A stretch of DNA of 31,447 nucleotides. Source: Candidatus Saccharimonadota bacterium (GTDB lineage: Bacteria > Patescibacteriota > Saccharimonadia > Saccharimonadales > Saccharimonadaceae). Each line of letters begins with the position of its first letter. Position 1 is the first letter of the stretch. The notes beneath the pieces are model-generated. The model ran no database searches. It was not told the origin of the DNA and saw only the letters and a list, made by a program, of their open reading frames with translations. The position numbers were made by a program, and so were the translations under genes. The stretch covers positions 1 through 31,447 of the forward strand of contig RYWJ01000008.1 in NCBI GenBank assembly GCA_003979185.1, written 5' to 3'. Below, piece by piece: positions 1-8,246 of this stretch.

Positions 1-74
1 TAACCTATCAAATGGCCATCGAGGACGTACCCGGCATAAGGGAAGTTGTAGGGAGGATACTCTCGAACCATTAG
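1..74 (+). CDS. C-terminal fragment of an unidentified protein (possible helix-hairpin-helix end)
   Basis: One frame is open from the left edge to a TAG at 72-74. It encodes about 23 residues ending in EDVPGIREVVGRILSNH. The VPGI followed by VVGRIL resembles the second half of a helix-hairpin-helix motif, as found at the C-terminus of UvrC-like nucleases. The fragment is too short to name the protein. It lies about 100 nt upstream of hrcA on the same strand. Confidence 0.45.
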   Translation, partial: TYQMAIEDVPGIREVVGRILSNH

Positions 75-109
75 GGAAGCGAGGGCTTTTCAGCTATCCA
101 AAAAGCTTA

Positions 110-125
110 TCTTTTTGCAAAAAGA
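110..125. repeat. 16-bp perfect palindrome upstream of CIRCE
   Basis: TCTTTTTGCAAAAAGA is a perfect palindrome 5 bp before the CIRCE element. It has no natural loop, so it fits a DNA-binding site better than a terminator. It could also be a weak AT-rich terminator remnant for the upstream gene, because a T-run follows AAAAAGC at about 101-107. Confidence 0.4.
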
Positions 126-130
126 GATGG

Positions 131-157
131 TTAGCACTATTGTCAAAAGAGTGCTAA
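131..157 (+). promoter_or_regulatory. CIRCE operator (HrcA binding site)
   Basis: TTAGCACTA, a 9-nt spacer, then GAGTGCTAA. This matches the known CIRCE inverted repeat (TTAGCACTC-N9-GAGTGCTAA) with one mismatch at the inner end of the left arm. It overlaps the -35 and spacer of the hrcA promoter, so HrcA bound here would block RNA polymerase and autoregulate hrcA-grpE. Confidence 0.93.
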
Positions 158-168
158 TTTGTTACAAT
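140..168 (+). promoter_or_regulatory. hrcA promoter giving a leaderless mRNA
   Basis: -35 TTGTCA (140-145), 17-nt spacer, -10 TACAAT (163-168). Only 7 nt separate the -10 from the ATG at 176, so the predicted start of transcription falls at or next to the start codon. No Shine-Dalgarno would fit. Confidence 0.8.
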
Positions 169-175
169 ATGTAAT

Positions 176-934
176 ATGAGTTTAACGAAGCGGCAAGAGG
201 GAATCCTCTTTGCGATTATTGAAGAATACGCCGAGATGGCTGCACCTGTGGGCAGTGTGACCCTGGCGAAGCTTTTTCAGGTTTCTTCGGCGACGGTGCG
301 TTCAGAGATGGCTCAGCTGGAAGCAATGGGTTATATTGCACAGCCGCATACATCGGCCGGTCGGGTTCCGACCGATGCTGGTTATCGTTATTATGTGAAT
401 ACACTTTCAGAACAGCCAGAGCTATCTTTACAGGAGGCTATTTCTATGAAGAAGTCTAATCGTGAGATTGGCGCTTCGGAGCGAGAGAACCGCGCCTTAG
501 AACTACGGGTAAGCTCGCAGACAAGAGCGGATTTTGCGATTCGCGGTGCGGTAGATTCCTTAGTGGAGCTGACAGGTAATCTCGGCTTGGCAACTATTGG
601 CGATCAGTTGTACATGTCAGGGATGTCACGACTCTTCACTCAGCCAGAGTTTATGGATAATGAGCGCGTGCGAGCTGTGGCAAAATTGCTGGACAATCTT
701 GAGCCGTGGCTACGTGAGGCGGCACCAGGACAGCCACTAAATATTTTCATCGGTCAGGAAAATCCGATCGGTAAGACTTCGCAAGTTTCGCTAATCATTA
801 GTCGTTTTCGGTCGCCGTATTCTGACCAGAGCTACATTGGTGTGCTTGGCCCGACGCGACAGAATTACAGCCGTGTAATGGCCTTAGTGCGTCACGCTGG
901 CGATGTTTTAGAAGAAACTTTAGCATTAAGATAA
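176..934 (+). CDS. hrcA: Heat-inducible transcription repressor HrcA
   Basis: HrcA represses heat-shock genes by binding CIRCE. The sequence shows an N-terminal winged-helix domain (about residues 1-75, with TKRQEGILFAIIEEYAEMAAPVGS and SSATVRSEMAQLEAMGYIAQPHTSAGRVPTD-type signatures) and a C-terminal segment ending SYIGVLGPTRQNYSRVMALV, the conserved HrcA tail. At 252 aa it is clearly shorter than the usual roughly 340 aa, so the central region is reduced. A CIRCE element overlaps its promoter, which strongly supports the assignment and indicates autoregulation. It is followed after 15 nt by grpE, which has its own strong Shine-Dalgarno. The ATG at 176 is chosen because the promoter leaves room for no other start; translation is probably leaderless. 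Confidence 0.93.
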   Translation: MSLTKRQEGILFAIIEEYAEMAAPVGSVTLAKLFQVSSATVRSEMAQLEAMGYIAQPHTSAGRVPTDAGYRYYVNTLSEQPELSLQEAISMKKSNREIGASERENRALELRVSSQTRADFAIRGAVDSLVELTGNLGLATIGDQLYMSGMSRLFTQPEFMDNERVRAVAKLLDNLEPWLREAAPGQPLNIFIGQENPIGKTSQVSLIISRFRSPYSDQSYIGVLGPTRQNYSRVMALVRHAGDVLEETLALR

Positions 935-949
935 AAGGAGGACACGAAC

Positions 950-1438
950 ATGAAAAAAGTTGATGATCAAGAAATGGCTGAGCTAGTGGAAGAAGTTTTG
1001 GATGATCCTGCGGAAAACCTTTTGGCTGATCAAGTAGTAGAATTAACGAATGATTTACAGCGCACGCGTGCGGATTTTGAGAACTATCGTAAGCAAGTCG
1101 AAGCGCAAAAAACTCAAGCTATGGCTGTGGCGAAGTATAGTACGGTAGATAAATTTTTGCCGCTTTTGGATGATATTGATCGCGCGATTGCAGCTTATGA
1201 TAAACAGCTCAGCCCTCTACAGAAGAGCTTAGATAAGACTTTGAAGTCGCTCGGTTTGACTAAAATCGACTCAAAGAACGGCACTGAGTTTAATCCAGAT
1301 TTTCATGAGGCGATTTCGGTGGAAGACGAGGGTGGAGACGTCGAGCTGATCTCGGAAACCCTGCGCCCAGGCTACTTATATGATGGTAGTGTTGTACGCG
1401 TAGCTATGGTCAAAGTTAAGAAAACTAAAAAAGCCTAA
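950..1438 (+). CDS. grpE: Nucleotide exchange factor GrpE
   Basis: GrpE is the cytoplasmic co-chaperone that releases ADP from DnaK. The 162-aa product has the typical plan: an acidic N-terminus, a long helical region (ELTNDLQRTRADFENYRKQ, about residues 32-50), the conserved KFLPLLDDIDRAI segment, and a C-terminal beta domain with FNPDFHEAIS and a YLYDGSVVRVAMVKV end matching the family's G-Y-x-x-x-x-x-(L/V)RxAxVxV signature. AAAGGAGG lies 8 nt before the ATG. It is co-transcribed with hrcA under CIRCE control. Unusually for this operon type, dnaK and dnaJ do not follow; a separately promoted phosphoketolase comes next. Confidence 0.95.
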   Translation: MKKVDDQEMAELVEEVLDDPAENLLADQVVELTNDLQRTRADFENYRKQVEAQKTQAMAVAKYSTVDKFLPLLDDIDRAIAAYDKQLSPLQKSLDKTLKSLGLTKIDSKNGTEFNPDFHEAISVEDEGGDVELISETLRPGYLYDGSVVRVAMVKVKKTKKA

Positions 1439-1461
1439 GAAGTATCGCCAAACCGTATATC

Positions 1462-1472
1462 TGTGGTATAAT
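1462..1472 (+). promoter_or_regulatory. Extended -10 promoter of the phosphoketolase pair, leaderless
   Basis: TGTGG followed by TATAAT (1467-1472), with 6 nt to the ATG at 1479. There is no recognisable -35 at 17 nt and no Shine-Dalgarno, so the mRNA should be leaderless. Confidence 0.75.
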
Positions 1473-1478
1473 TAAACC

Positions 1479-2567
1479 ATGAACGGTGACGGAGGTAAGA
1501 TTTATCAGCATATTGATAAGCGTGTGCGAGCCTGTGATTATCTATCGGTGGCACAACTTTTTTTGCAGAGTAACTTTTTATTAGAAAAGAATTTGTCTTT
1601 TGATGATATTAAGCCGCGACTTTTGGGGCATTGGGGGACGTGCCATGGTATCAATGTGGCTTATGCGAACCTCAAGACCTATTTCTGTCCAGTTGAAGCG
1701 GAGGAAGAACAGACTAAGCCAAATAATAAATTTAAGGAAGTACTGGATAATCTCAACCAAAATCCAGTCGCAAAAGTTGATACTAGCTTCCAGCCTCGCA
1801 GAAGTCAACGTGAACGTGATAACTTTTCGTTTATTCTCGGACCGGGGCACGGTTTTCCGGCTTTACAAGCAAATTTATTTGTTGATGGCGATTTGGAGAG
1901 AGTTGATCCAGAAGCGGTTCGTAATGAGTCAGGGATTGAATATATTTGCCGGAATTTCTCGTGGCCAGGTGGTTTTCCATCGCATGCAAGTCCTTTTACT
2001 CCAGGTGTGATTTGTGAGGGTGGCGAGTTGGGCTATGCTTTGGGTGCTGCTTATGGTTATGCTTTGGGTCATCCAGAAAAAACCATCGCTGTAATGCTGG
2101 GTGACGGAGAACTAGAAACAGCAGCCGCCTTGGCTTCGCTTAACTTGGTCAAGACGGTTGGTAGCAATATTTACAATGGTAAAGTGATTCCGATTTTGCA
2201 CCTGAACGGTTACAAAATATCAGGGCCGACTCTGTATGGTCGTAAGTCTGAGCGTGAGCTGAAAGAGCTGATTCGAGGTTTTGGTTATACGCCACTCTGG
2301 ATTGAGGGTGATTCTGCAGAGGGCTTCCAAGGGCGTTTGCGCGAGGCAGAGCGAGTTTCTCATCCATTCTTTATTCTTCGTACGGAAAAAGGTGCAACTG
2401 GGCCAAAAGAAGTGCACAATAAGAAAATCGCTGGAAACTATTTGGCTCATCAGATTCCTCTACCGAATGCTAAGACTGACCCTGTGGAGCTAGATATCCT
2501 GAAGACTTGGTTAAAGAGCTACGAGTTTAGTGAGTTATTCGATAAGGAGAAAGGATTTAGATTATGA
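1479..2567 (+). CDS. Phosphoketolase, N-terminal half (thiamine-diphosphate domain)
   Basis: Phosphoketolase cleaves xylulose-5-P or fructose-6-P to acetyl-phosphate plus glyceraldehyde-3-P or erythrose-4-P. This 362-aa product matches the N-terminal part of the family: LSVAQLFLQ, IKPRLLGHWGTCHG near the start, LGPGHGFPALQAN, GGFPSHASPFTPG, GELGYALGAAYG, the TPP/Mg motif GDGELETAAALASLNL (Gly208-Asp209-Gly210-Glu211) and PILHLNGYKISGPTLYGR. It stops at TGA (2565-2567), where usual phosphoketolases (about 800 aa) continue. The next gene, overlapping by ATGA, supplies the missing C-terminal half. Both halves keep family motifs and an intact ribosome site lies between them, so this looks like a true split enzyme, not a frameshift. 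Subunit association is inferred. Confidence 0.88.
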   Translation: MNGDGGKIYQHIDKRVRACDYLSVAQLFLQSNFLLEKNLSFDDIKPRLLGHWGTCHGINVAYANLKTYFCPVEAEEEQTKPNNKFKEVLDNLNQNPVAKVDTSFQPRRSQRERDNFSFILGPGHGFPALQANLFVDGDLERVDPEAVRNESGIEYICRNFSWPGGFPSHASPFTPGVICEGGELGYALGAAYGYALGHPEKTIAVMLGDGELETAAALASLNLVKTVGSNIYNGKVIPILHLNGYKISGPTLYGRKSERELKELIRGFGYTPLWIEGDSAEGFQGRLREAERVSHPFFILRTEKGATGPKEVHNKKIAGNYLAHQIPLPNAKTDPVELDILKTWLKSYEFSELFDKEKGFRL

Positions 2568-3733
2568 TTGACAAAGTAGATCATCCTGGTCAGGATAAAT
2601 TCTCTCCGGCCAAGCGTATTGGTGCTGCAATGGCAAGTTACATGCTGCAGCATAAGGATTTCTATCTCTTCTCACCTGATGAAACTACGAGTAACAAGCT
2701 CGACGCTACTTATGAAGTGACTGATCGTGCATGGACGATGATGCAACAAGAATGGGACCTACCAGAAAGTGCTAATGGGCGAATTGTGGAGATGCTATCA
2801 GAAAATGCCCTATTCGCCTGCATGGCGGGGCATCTGATGAACGGTGAACCAGCAGCAATGACGAGCTACGAGGCATTTTTTACGATTATTGCTGCACAGG
2901 TGATGCAACATATTAAGTTTTTACAGCAGTCTACAGAAGTAGCATGGCGTGATCCAATACCAGCAGCGAACTTACTTTCTACCAGCACCTGTTGGCGTCA
3001 AGACCATAATGGTTTCACGCATCAGTCACCAGCGTTAATTTCGCTATTGCTCAGTAATCCTAGCAATAAGGCTAATTGTCTATTCCCGATTGACGATGTT
3101 GCGGCGGAGGCAGCTTTTATCTATATGGCTCGTAGCACGAATGTTGTAAATCTTACAACATTTAACAAAACTGACCAGCCGAGATGGATCGACTCTCATC
3201 AGGCAGACGCTCAGTATCATAATGGTAGCGCGACGATCTTGGACTTTGTTTCTGATGATGATCCAGATTATGTTTTTGTGGGTGTGGGAGATATTGTGTC
3301 TTGTGAATCGATCGAAGCTGTGAAGATTTTGCAAAAAGATATACCGGCGAAAAAGTTCCGTTTTGTAAATATCGCAGCCTTATCTTACGGTGCAATTGGT
3401 ACAACTGATTGTAAGCTCAAACAGGAGCAGTTCGAAGAGATTTTTACTAAGAAGAAGCCAATTATTGTGAATTTTCATGGTTATCCAGAGACATTGCGGG
3501 GTATTTTCGATCGTTATGCGGATCGCAATCGTGTGCGAGTGCATGGTTTCTTAGAGCGTGGCAGCACGACCACCCCGTTTGAGATGCTGAGCGTAAATGA
3601 AGCTTCACGCTATCATCTAGCGATGGACGTAGCGCGCTTAGAAAAACAGTCTGAGCTGGTAGAGAAGTATCGCAAGAAAATCGCCGAGAATCGTGAACAT
3701 GCGCAAAAACATGGCGTGGATAAAATTATATAG
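2564..3733 (+). CDS. Phosphoketolase, C-terminal half
   Basis: The 389-aa product starts with a short linker and then carries the middle and C-terminal signatures of phosphoketolase: LFSPDETTSNKLDATYEVTDRAW, GRIVEMLSENAL, SYEAFFTIIAAQVMQH, LLSTSTCWRQDHNGFTHQSPALI, and a C-terminal transketolase-like part with NFHGYPETLRGIFDRYADRNRVRVHGFLERGSTTTPFEMLSVNEASRYHLAMD. Its ATG overlaps the stop of the first half (ATGA), with an AAGGAG site about 15 nt upstream inside the first gene, so translation is probably coupled and the halves made at a matched ratio. The summed length, about 751 aa, is a little below single-chain enzymes. The alternative, an assembly error in one chain, is unlikely because of the clean ATGA junction. 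Confidence 0.88.
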   Translation: MIDKVDHPGQDKFSPAKRIGAAMASYMLQHKDFYLFSPDETTSNKLDATYEVTDRAWTMMQQEWDLPESANGRIVEMLSENALFACMAGHLMNGEPAAMTSYEAFFTIIAAQVMQHIKFLQQSTEVAWRDPIPAANLLSTSTCWRQDHNGFTHQSPALISLLLSNPSNKANCLFPIDDVAAEAAFIYMARSTNVVNLTTFNKTDQPRWIDSHQADAQYHNGSATILDFVSDDDPDYVFVGVGDIVSCESIEAVKILQKDIPAKKFRFVNIAALSYGAIGTTDCKLKQEQFEEIFTKKKPIIVNFHGYPETLRGIFDRYADRNRVRVHGFLERGSTTTPFEMLSVNEASRYHLAMDVARLEKQSELVEKYRKKIAENREHAQKHGVDKII

Positions 3734-3801
3734 AGCTTATAAATAAAAGGCTCAGAGCCAATATTGTTTTGAGTATTGTGAGAGGATGTTGCAAGGAAAA
3801 A

Positions 3802-3822
3802 GGCGACCCATGAAGGGTCGCC
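3802..3822 (-). terminator. Terminator of the DUF5680 gene (convergent region)
   Basis: GGCGACCC-atgaa-GGGTCGCC forms an 8-bp stem. On the minus strand it is followed by a run of Ts (AAAAA at 3797-3801 on plus), so it best serves the minus-strand gene and may also stop read-through from phosphoketolase. Confidence 0.75.
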
Positions 3823-3836
3823 TGCGCTTGGGCTAG

Positions 3837-4349
3837 CTAGTCTTTGTTGACGATGCCGCCAAAGTAGTTGGCGGAGTAGAGGGTGTTACCTCGGGAGTCA
3901 GTGATTTTCTCCGATCCCTGGAAATTGCGAAGACCGCCCCGCTGTTGCTGCTTGCGATAGCAAAAACCACTGATAGGGTCGGTGAACTTGTGAGGTCCGC
4001 GCCAGGGAGTCTCGCGGTTACTGTTGCTCCGGAGTGCACTCATTAACACACGAAGGACCGCGAGCTTATCCTCGACGTACGGCATCACCCGACCGAAGTA
4101 GCTCATGCACCAGCAGGCCTCGCCCTGGTAGAAGATAGTCGTGATGCCGGCGAAGGGTTCTCCGCCATACCACAGATCGGTGTAGGACCACTCGCCTTGG
4201 TCGATAGCAATTAGGGAACTGCCATCCTCGTCGACTTGCAGATTGACTTGGCCGCTCGCATATGCTGCCTGGGCTTTCAAGAAGAAGTCGGTCAAGTCCT
4301 GTCCATGTAATGCGCAAAACTGATGGCTACCACTTTTCAAATTTGCCAT
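3837..4349 (-). CDS. DUF5680-like protein
   Basis: The protein is 170 aa from the ATG at 4349. That start is chosen because GAGGT lies 8 nt upstream; the longer TTG-initiated reading lacks a site. It contains QDLTDFFLKAQAAYASGQ, then WSYTDLWYGGEPFAGITTIFYQGEACWCMSYFGRVMP, matching the plan of DUF5680 (a Y-x-D-x-Y-x-G-G-x-x-F-x-G-x-x-x-x-Y pattern followed by a W-x-M-x-Y-x-G block), a domain often found after XRE regulators and of unknown function. No DNA-binding or membrane segment is visible. It is transcribed from one of the shared hairpin-leader promoters and has its own terminator. The assignment rests on remembered motif shape, not a search. Confidence 0.65.
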   Translation of the reverse strand: MANLKSGSHQFCALHGQDLTDFFLKAQAAYASGQVNLQVDEDGSSLIAIDQGEWSYTDLWYGGEPFAGITTIFYQGEACWCMSYFGRVMPYVEDKLAVLRVLMSALRSNSNRETPWRGPHKFTDPISGFCYRKQQQRGGLRNFQGSEKITDSRGNTLYSANYFGGIVNKD

Positions 4350-4397
4350 TTGCTTTGACCTCGCTTTCAACAAATATAGTAGCGTAAGGTTCTAAAA

Positions 4398-4475
4398 GGG
4401 TGATTTTCTGTGTTTTTTGGCACACAAAACCACCCTACCTGTACTAATTGTAGCACACTTTTCTGTATAAGTCAA
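4398..4475 (-). promoter_or_regulatory. Shared-type promoter with 5' hairpin (DUF5680 gene)
   Basis: On the minus strand: TTGACT (4470-4475), 17-nt spacer ending GTGTGC, TACAAT (4447-4452). The predicted start is near 4440. It is followed at once by a long stem-loop, arms 4421-4435 and 4398-4412: GGGTG/CACCC, TTTT/AAAA and TGTG/CACA in register, with single mismatches between the blocks. Confidence 0.82.
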
Positions 4476-4499
4476 TAGTAACTTCACAATTATAGCTTT

Positions 4500-4510
4500 T
4501 GTGCTATAAT
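4500..4510 (+). promoter_or_regulatory. Extended -10 promoter of the PIN-TRAM gene, leaderless
   Basis: TGTGC then TATAAT (4505-4510), with 8 nt to the ATG at 4519. There is no good -35 and no Shine-Dalgarno. It is divergent from the DUF5680 promoter about 50 bp away. Confidence 0.72.
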
Positions 4511-4518
4511 GATAAAAT

Positions 4519-5268
4519 ATGGAATTATTTATTTTGATAGTGGTTTTGATTTTGCTGGCAGAAACTACTCTGATGCTAGTGCGCACTAGCCAAAGACCAA
4601 GATTCAATAATAATCAAAAGCGTAAAGTCTATGTTGATACCTCAGCCTTGATGGATCCAAGACTTCTGGCGGTGGCACAGACTGGATTTATTGGTGATGA
4701 ATTGCTTATACCACGGAGCGTGACGCGTGAGATGCAGTTACTGGCTGATGGTAAGGATTCTGAGAAACGCGCACGGGCGCGTGCGGGGCTAGAAGCAGTG
4801 CGTGAGTTAGAGCGAGTAGTATATTTTAACGCGAGTATTGTGAATGATGAGCTAGATCGGACATTGGTGGATAATCGTCTGATCGAACTTGCAAAAATGA
4901 ATCATGGCCTGATTTTAACGAATGACTACAATTTGCAAAAAGTAGCCGAGACTGAGCAAATCGACGTACTGAATATCAACTCGCTCGCCTTAGCTCTAAG
5001 AGCGGAGTATTTGCCAGGTGAACACACCAAAGTCAAGGTAGTCAGCCAAGGTAGTACTCCTCATCAAGGTGTAGCCTATCTGCGCGATGGCACGATGGTG
5101 GTGATCGATAATGCTAGCAATCTAGTAGGAAAAGAAGCTGAAATCGAGTTTGTCAAACTCAATCAAACTCCGTCTGGGGTGATGATGTTCGCACGTTTAG
5201 CAAGGAAGACAACTCGTAATTCTAACGCTGGGCGTCATAAACTCTTCAAGAAAACCAAGAAGAATTAA
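4519..5268 (+). CDS. Membrane-anchored PIN-TRAM domain protein (YacL-like)
   Basis: This 249-aa protein begins with a hydrophobic helix (residues 2-20). A PIN nuclease-fold domain follows, with the acidic pattern VYVDTSALMDPR (Asp about 40), a middle acidic segment (Glu/Asp near SVTREMQLLADGK and DRTLVDNRLIELA) and ILTNDYNLQKVAE. A C-terminal TRAM domain follows (about 165-230), with GVAYLRDGTMVVIDNAS and a basic tail. The arrangement TM-PIN-TRAM matches Bacillus YacL and mycobacterial homologues, thought to act on RNA at the membrane; the substrate is unknown. The ATG at 4519 is fixed by the promoter 8 nt upstream. Confidence 0.85.
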   Translation: MELFILIVVLILLAETTLMLVRTSQRPRFNNNQKRKVYVDTSALMDPRLLAVAQTGFIGDELLIPRSVTREMQLLADGKDSEKRARARAGLEAVRELERVVYFNASIVNDELDRTLVDNRLIELAKMNHGLILTNDYNLQKVAETEQIDVLNINSLALALRAEYLPGEHTKVKVVSQGSTPHQGVAYLRDGTMVVIDNASNLVGKEAEIEFVKLNQTPSGVMMFARLARKTTRNSNAGRHKLFKKTKKN

Positions 5269-5280
5269 CTAAAGTTTGCG

Positions 5281-5304
5281 AAGCCCCCAGAGATCTGGGG
5301 GCTT
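5281..5304. terminator. Bidirectional terminator between PIN-TRAM and PBP genes
   Basis: AAGCCCCCAGA and TCTGGGGGCTT form an 11-bp perfect inverted repeat separated by GA. The two genes converge here, so the hairpin can end both transcripts, though T-runs are short. Confidence 0.8.
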
Positions 5305-5334
5305 GTTGGTCTAGGGTGCTGGATAGCTTTTAGG

Positions 5335-8058
5335 CTAGTCGTCTTTATTACTAGTAGACCCCCCGCTAGTACTGCCAATCTTGTAGACGCTAGTACTGTA
5401 AGAACGACCGTATTCATCGACGAGTTCAAGCATGGCAGTCTTTTCGTTGCCGCTCAGATATTGTGTTATGCCAGAAGCAACCGTATTGGAATAGAGCGGG
5501 CTAGTGCGCTTGAACTCACCGTCAATATAGAGATTATAATATTTGTAAGAATCTAAGACCTTTGGATCAAAGTTAATGATGAGAGTTGTTGTTCCATCGG
5601 TTCCATCGCGGAAAGTGACCAGGTCGTCGACATCACCACAACCGCTAGTGCAATCATCCTCAGTCTCATAATCATACGGATCTGGGGCTTTGTAAGAGGC
5701 TTTGCCGGTGATTGGATCAATAGTCTTGGTTACCTCAATAGAAATACGTAGGGAATTTGGTGTACAAGCTGAGGCACGTTTGTGATTACTAGAGTTGAAT
5801 TCGACTTCTTCCTTGCTCATACCGGATTTTTCTGAGCTATACCAGCTTGGCCAAATATCTTTGGTACCGCCAACGGTGAGATCCTGCAGACCAGAAGGAC
5901 GCACAGGCTGGTCGCCAGCTTTCCATTTACCCTCTTCGGCGTAAAGCTTTTTATGGACATCCTCCATGTAGTTATTAACGACGCGTCTTACGACTTGGTT
6001 GGTGTTGCTGGCCAGGCCCGATCCATCATGATTGCCATTCCAGACGACTGTAGAAACAGCAGTGGAATAGCTAACCATCCATGAATCTTTCGTTACGGCG
6101 CTGTTAGCGGTCGTAGTAGTACCAGTTTTGCTAGCAGTCCAGACGCCCGGGACGATAAAGCCAAAAGAGTAAGACATTTGACCGAAGTTAATCTTTGCGC
6201 GAGCTTCAGCGTCACTAAGGATGCTGGATAGCTCGTAAGTTACCTGCTCGTCGATGACACGCTTGCCAGCGGTATCTTGCCAACTTTCAAGAACTTTGCC
6301 GGAACGGTCCTTGACCTCTAAGATATAAACAAGATCTTTGTACGTGCCGCCACGAGCGATAGTGGAATAGGCATTGGCATGCTCAACCATCTTGACAGTA
6401 CAACCACTACCGATAGCGATAGATAGACCACCGCTACTGTCAGTACAGTACGATACGTCACCCAACTTGTGAGCCATTTCGATAGCGTTGTCAATACCAA
6501 CGATAGCTAGAGCTTTGACAGCGCCGATGTTAAGCGAGTTGGAAAGTGATTCACGTAGGGTAATGTTGCCATGGAAACGACCAGTAGCGTTCGTCATCGC
6601 ACAAGGGCCAGTAGTGCCAGCGCAGTAAATGCTATCAATATTCTCATCCATCATGCGTGTACCTGGACCAAAAGTGATTGGGCCACTCTGGCCGTACTGA
6701 CTATTGATCGAGAAGAGCGGTGCGTAGTCAAGAATCGGCTTAATAGTCGAGCCTGGCTCAAGCGGGGAAGTTGTCGCGTTTACCTCGCCATAAATCGGCG
6801 TACTCCAGTCAATCGAACCTACCATCGCAATGACCTGGCTAGTTTCTACGTCCAGGGATACCATGGCGATATTATCACTACGATTAGTTGAGCGCAATTT
6901 GTCACCCTCTGCAATAGCAGCTTGAGCCATTTCTTGCGCACGATAATCTAGAGAAGTTTTAATAGTATAGCCACCAGTACGCATGGTCTGGATACCGTAT
7001 TTTTGCTCAAGTAATGAGCGGACTTCCATCACAAAATGAGGAGCTTTAATATCGGCATATTGATGTGACTCTGGGAGGATTTGGTCAAGAATAGGTACAG
7101 CCTTGGCCTCTTCAGCCTCTTCCTTGGTGATGTAGCCCATTTCTGCCATCACATCAAGGGTTTTGTGTTGGCGAGCGATTAAAGCTTCATTACCGTAAGG
7201 GTTGTAGGGGTTCAAAACGCCAGGGTTGTTTGGAATGGCGGCAAGTAGAGCAGACTCGGCCAAGGTCAGATCCTTCGCACTTTTGCCAAAGTAGGTTTGG
7301 GCGGCGCTTTCGATACCATTACGACGACCACCGTAAGGCGACTCGTTCAGATACATAGTGATGATCTGCTCTTTACTGTACATTTTTTCAAGCTCAATAG
7401 CGAGAATCAGCTCTTTGATCTTGCGGGAAATACCACCACGGTTGGCGGAGGCGGCTTCATCGGAGAAGTAGACTTGCTTGATGAGCTGCTGTGTCAAGGT
7501 CGAACCACCTTGAACGCCTTGACCAGTCACAGTCGATATGACTGCACGTACTAAGGCAGACAAGTCTACGCCCGGGTGAGTATAGAATTTGCGGTCCTCG
7601 ATCGCGACAGTAGCCTGACGAACATATGGGGAAATCTCGTCTTCTTTGACGACGAGGCGATAGTCTGAGTCGCCCTTATCCTCCCAAAGCACTACGCCAT
7701 TGCGATCCAGATAAGTATTGACGGTTTCTGAAATAGTGAGGTCATTTAGCTCGATTTCTTTGAGCTGATTCTTATAATAGACAAATAAAGCCCCAACGCC
7801 AATGATGCCAAGAAGGATACAAGCTGCAAAAATTTTACCAATGCGCTTAAGTCCAGCTTTAGAAAACCAATAAGCCTTGATGCGCTCCCAACGGAAATGT
7901 GCAAAAAAGCGTGGAATCGGCTCCTTCGGCAACGGCTTCAATTGAGGCTCGGCTGCCGGCTTCTTCGGGGCTTTTTTTCGATTAACTAAACTCGAATACG
8001 CTCCATAAACTGTACGTTTCGCTGAGCGTTTTGATGAATCTTTCGCAGTTTCTGTCAT
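5335..8058 (-). CDS. Class A penicillin-binding protein (GT51 glycosyltransferase plus transpeptidase)
   Basis: This bifunctional peptidoglycan synthase polymerises glycan strands and cross-links peptides outside the membrane. The protein is 907 aa from the ATG at 8058, which sits 6 nt after a TATAAT; a longer TTG reading would start upstream of the promoter. It has a basic cytoplasmic N-terminus, then a membrane helix (about 77-100). The GT51 domain shows AIEDRKFYTHPG (Glu154), QGGSTLTQQL, KELILAIELEKMYSKEQI and NESPYGGRRNGIESAAQTYFGKS. The transpeptidase shows STIK (Ser437, Lys440), SLN (Ser508-Asn510) and KTGTT (Lys644). After the catalytic domain comes an extension of about 180 residues with a CTSGCGD cysteine pair and an Ig-like segment, which may bind wall polymers. 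A bidirectional terminator follows. Confidence 0.95.
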   Translation of the reverse strand: MTETAKDSSKRSAKRTVYGAYSSLVNRKKAPKKPAAEPQLKPLPKEPIPRFFAHFRWERIKAYWFSKAGLKRIGKIFAACILLGIIGVGALFVYYKNQLKEIELNDLTISETVNTYLDRNGVVLWEDKGDSDYRLVVKEDEISPYVRQATVAIEDRKFYTHPGVDLSALVRAVISTVTGQGVQGGSTLTQQLIKQVYFSDEAASANRGGISRKIKELILAIELEKMYSKEQIITMYLNESPYGGRRNGIESAAQTYFGKSAKDLTLAESALLAAIPNNPGVLNPYNPYGNEALIARQHKTLDVMAEMGYITKEEAEEAKAVPILDQILPESHQYADIKAPHFVMEVRSLLEQKYGIQTMRTGGYTIKTSLDYRAQEMAQAAIAEGDKLRSTNRSDNIAMVSLDVETSQVIAMVGSIDWSTPIYGEVNATTSPLEPGSTIKPILDYAPLFSINSQYGQSGPITFGPGTRMMDENIDSIYCAGTTGPCAMTNATGRFHGNITLRESLSNSLNIGAVKALAIVGIDNAIEMAHKLGDVSYCTDSSGGLSIAIGSGCTVKMVEHANAYSTIARGGTYKDLVYILEVKDRSGKVLESWQDTAGKRVIDEQVTYELSSILSDAEARAKINFGQMSYSFGFIVPGVWTASKTGTTTTANSAVTKDSWMVSYSTAVSTVVWNGNHDGSGLASNTNQVVRRVVNNYMEDVHKKLYAEEGKWKAGDQPVRPSGLQDLTVGGTKDIWPSWYSSEKSGMSKEEVEFNSSNHKRASACTPNSLRISIEVTKTIDPITGKASYKAPDPYDYETEDDCTSGCGDVDDLVTFRDGTDGTTTLIINFDPKVLDSYKYYNLYIDGEFKRTSPLYSNTVASGITQYLSGNEKTAMLELVDEYGRSYSTSVYKIGSTSGGSTSNKDD

Positions 8059-8064
8059 ACCTCT

Positions 8065-8075
8065 ATTATAACACA
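8065..8075 (-). promoter_or_regulatory. Extended -10 promoter of the PBP gene, leaderless
   Basis: On the minus strand TGTGT then TATAAT (8065-8070), 6 nt before the ATG at 8058. The AGAGGT between them is too close to the start to act as a normal ribosome site. Confidence 0.75.
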
Positions 8076-8246
8076 ATCCTTATCAATTATAAATAACAAT
8101 TTTGTCACATTTGCGAGGTACAACAGGGAAGAATGAGGCCAGGTGGGCTGGTTTTGATGACAAAATATAAGATTATTTTCAGGAAATGACGACATCGGTA
8201 TAACAGATAATAGGTCGTGGTTTTCAAAAATAAGCATAAACGGTAC

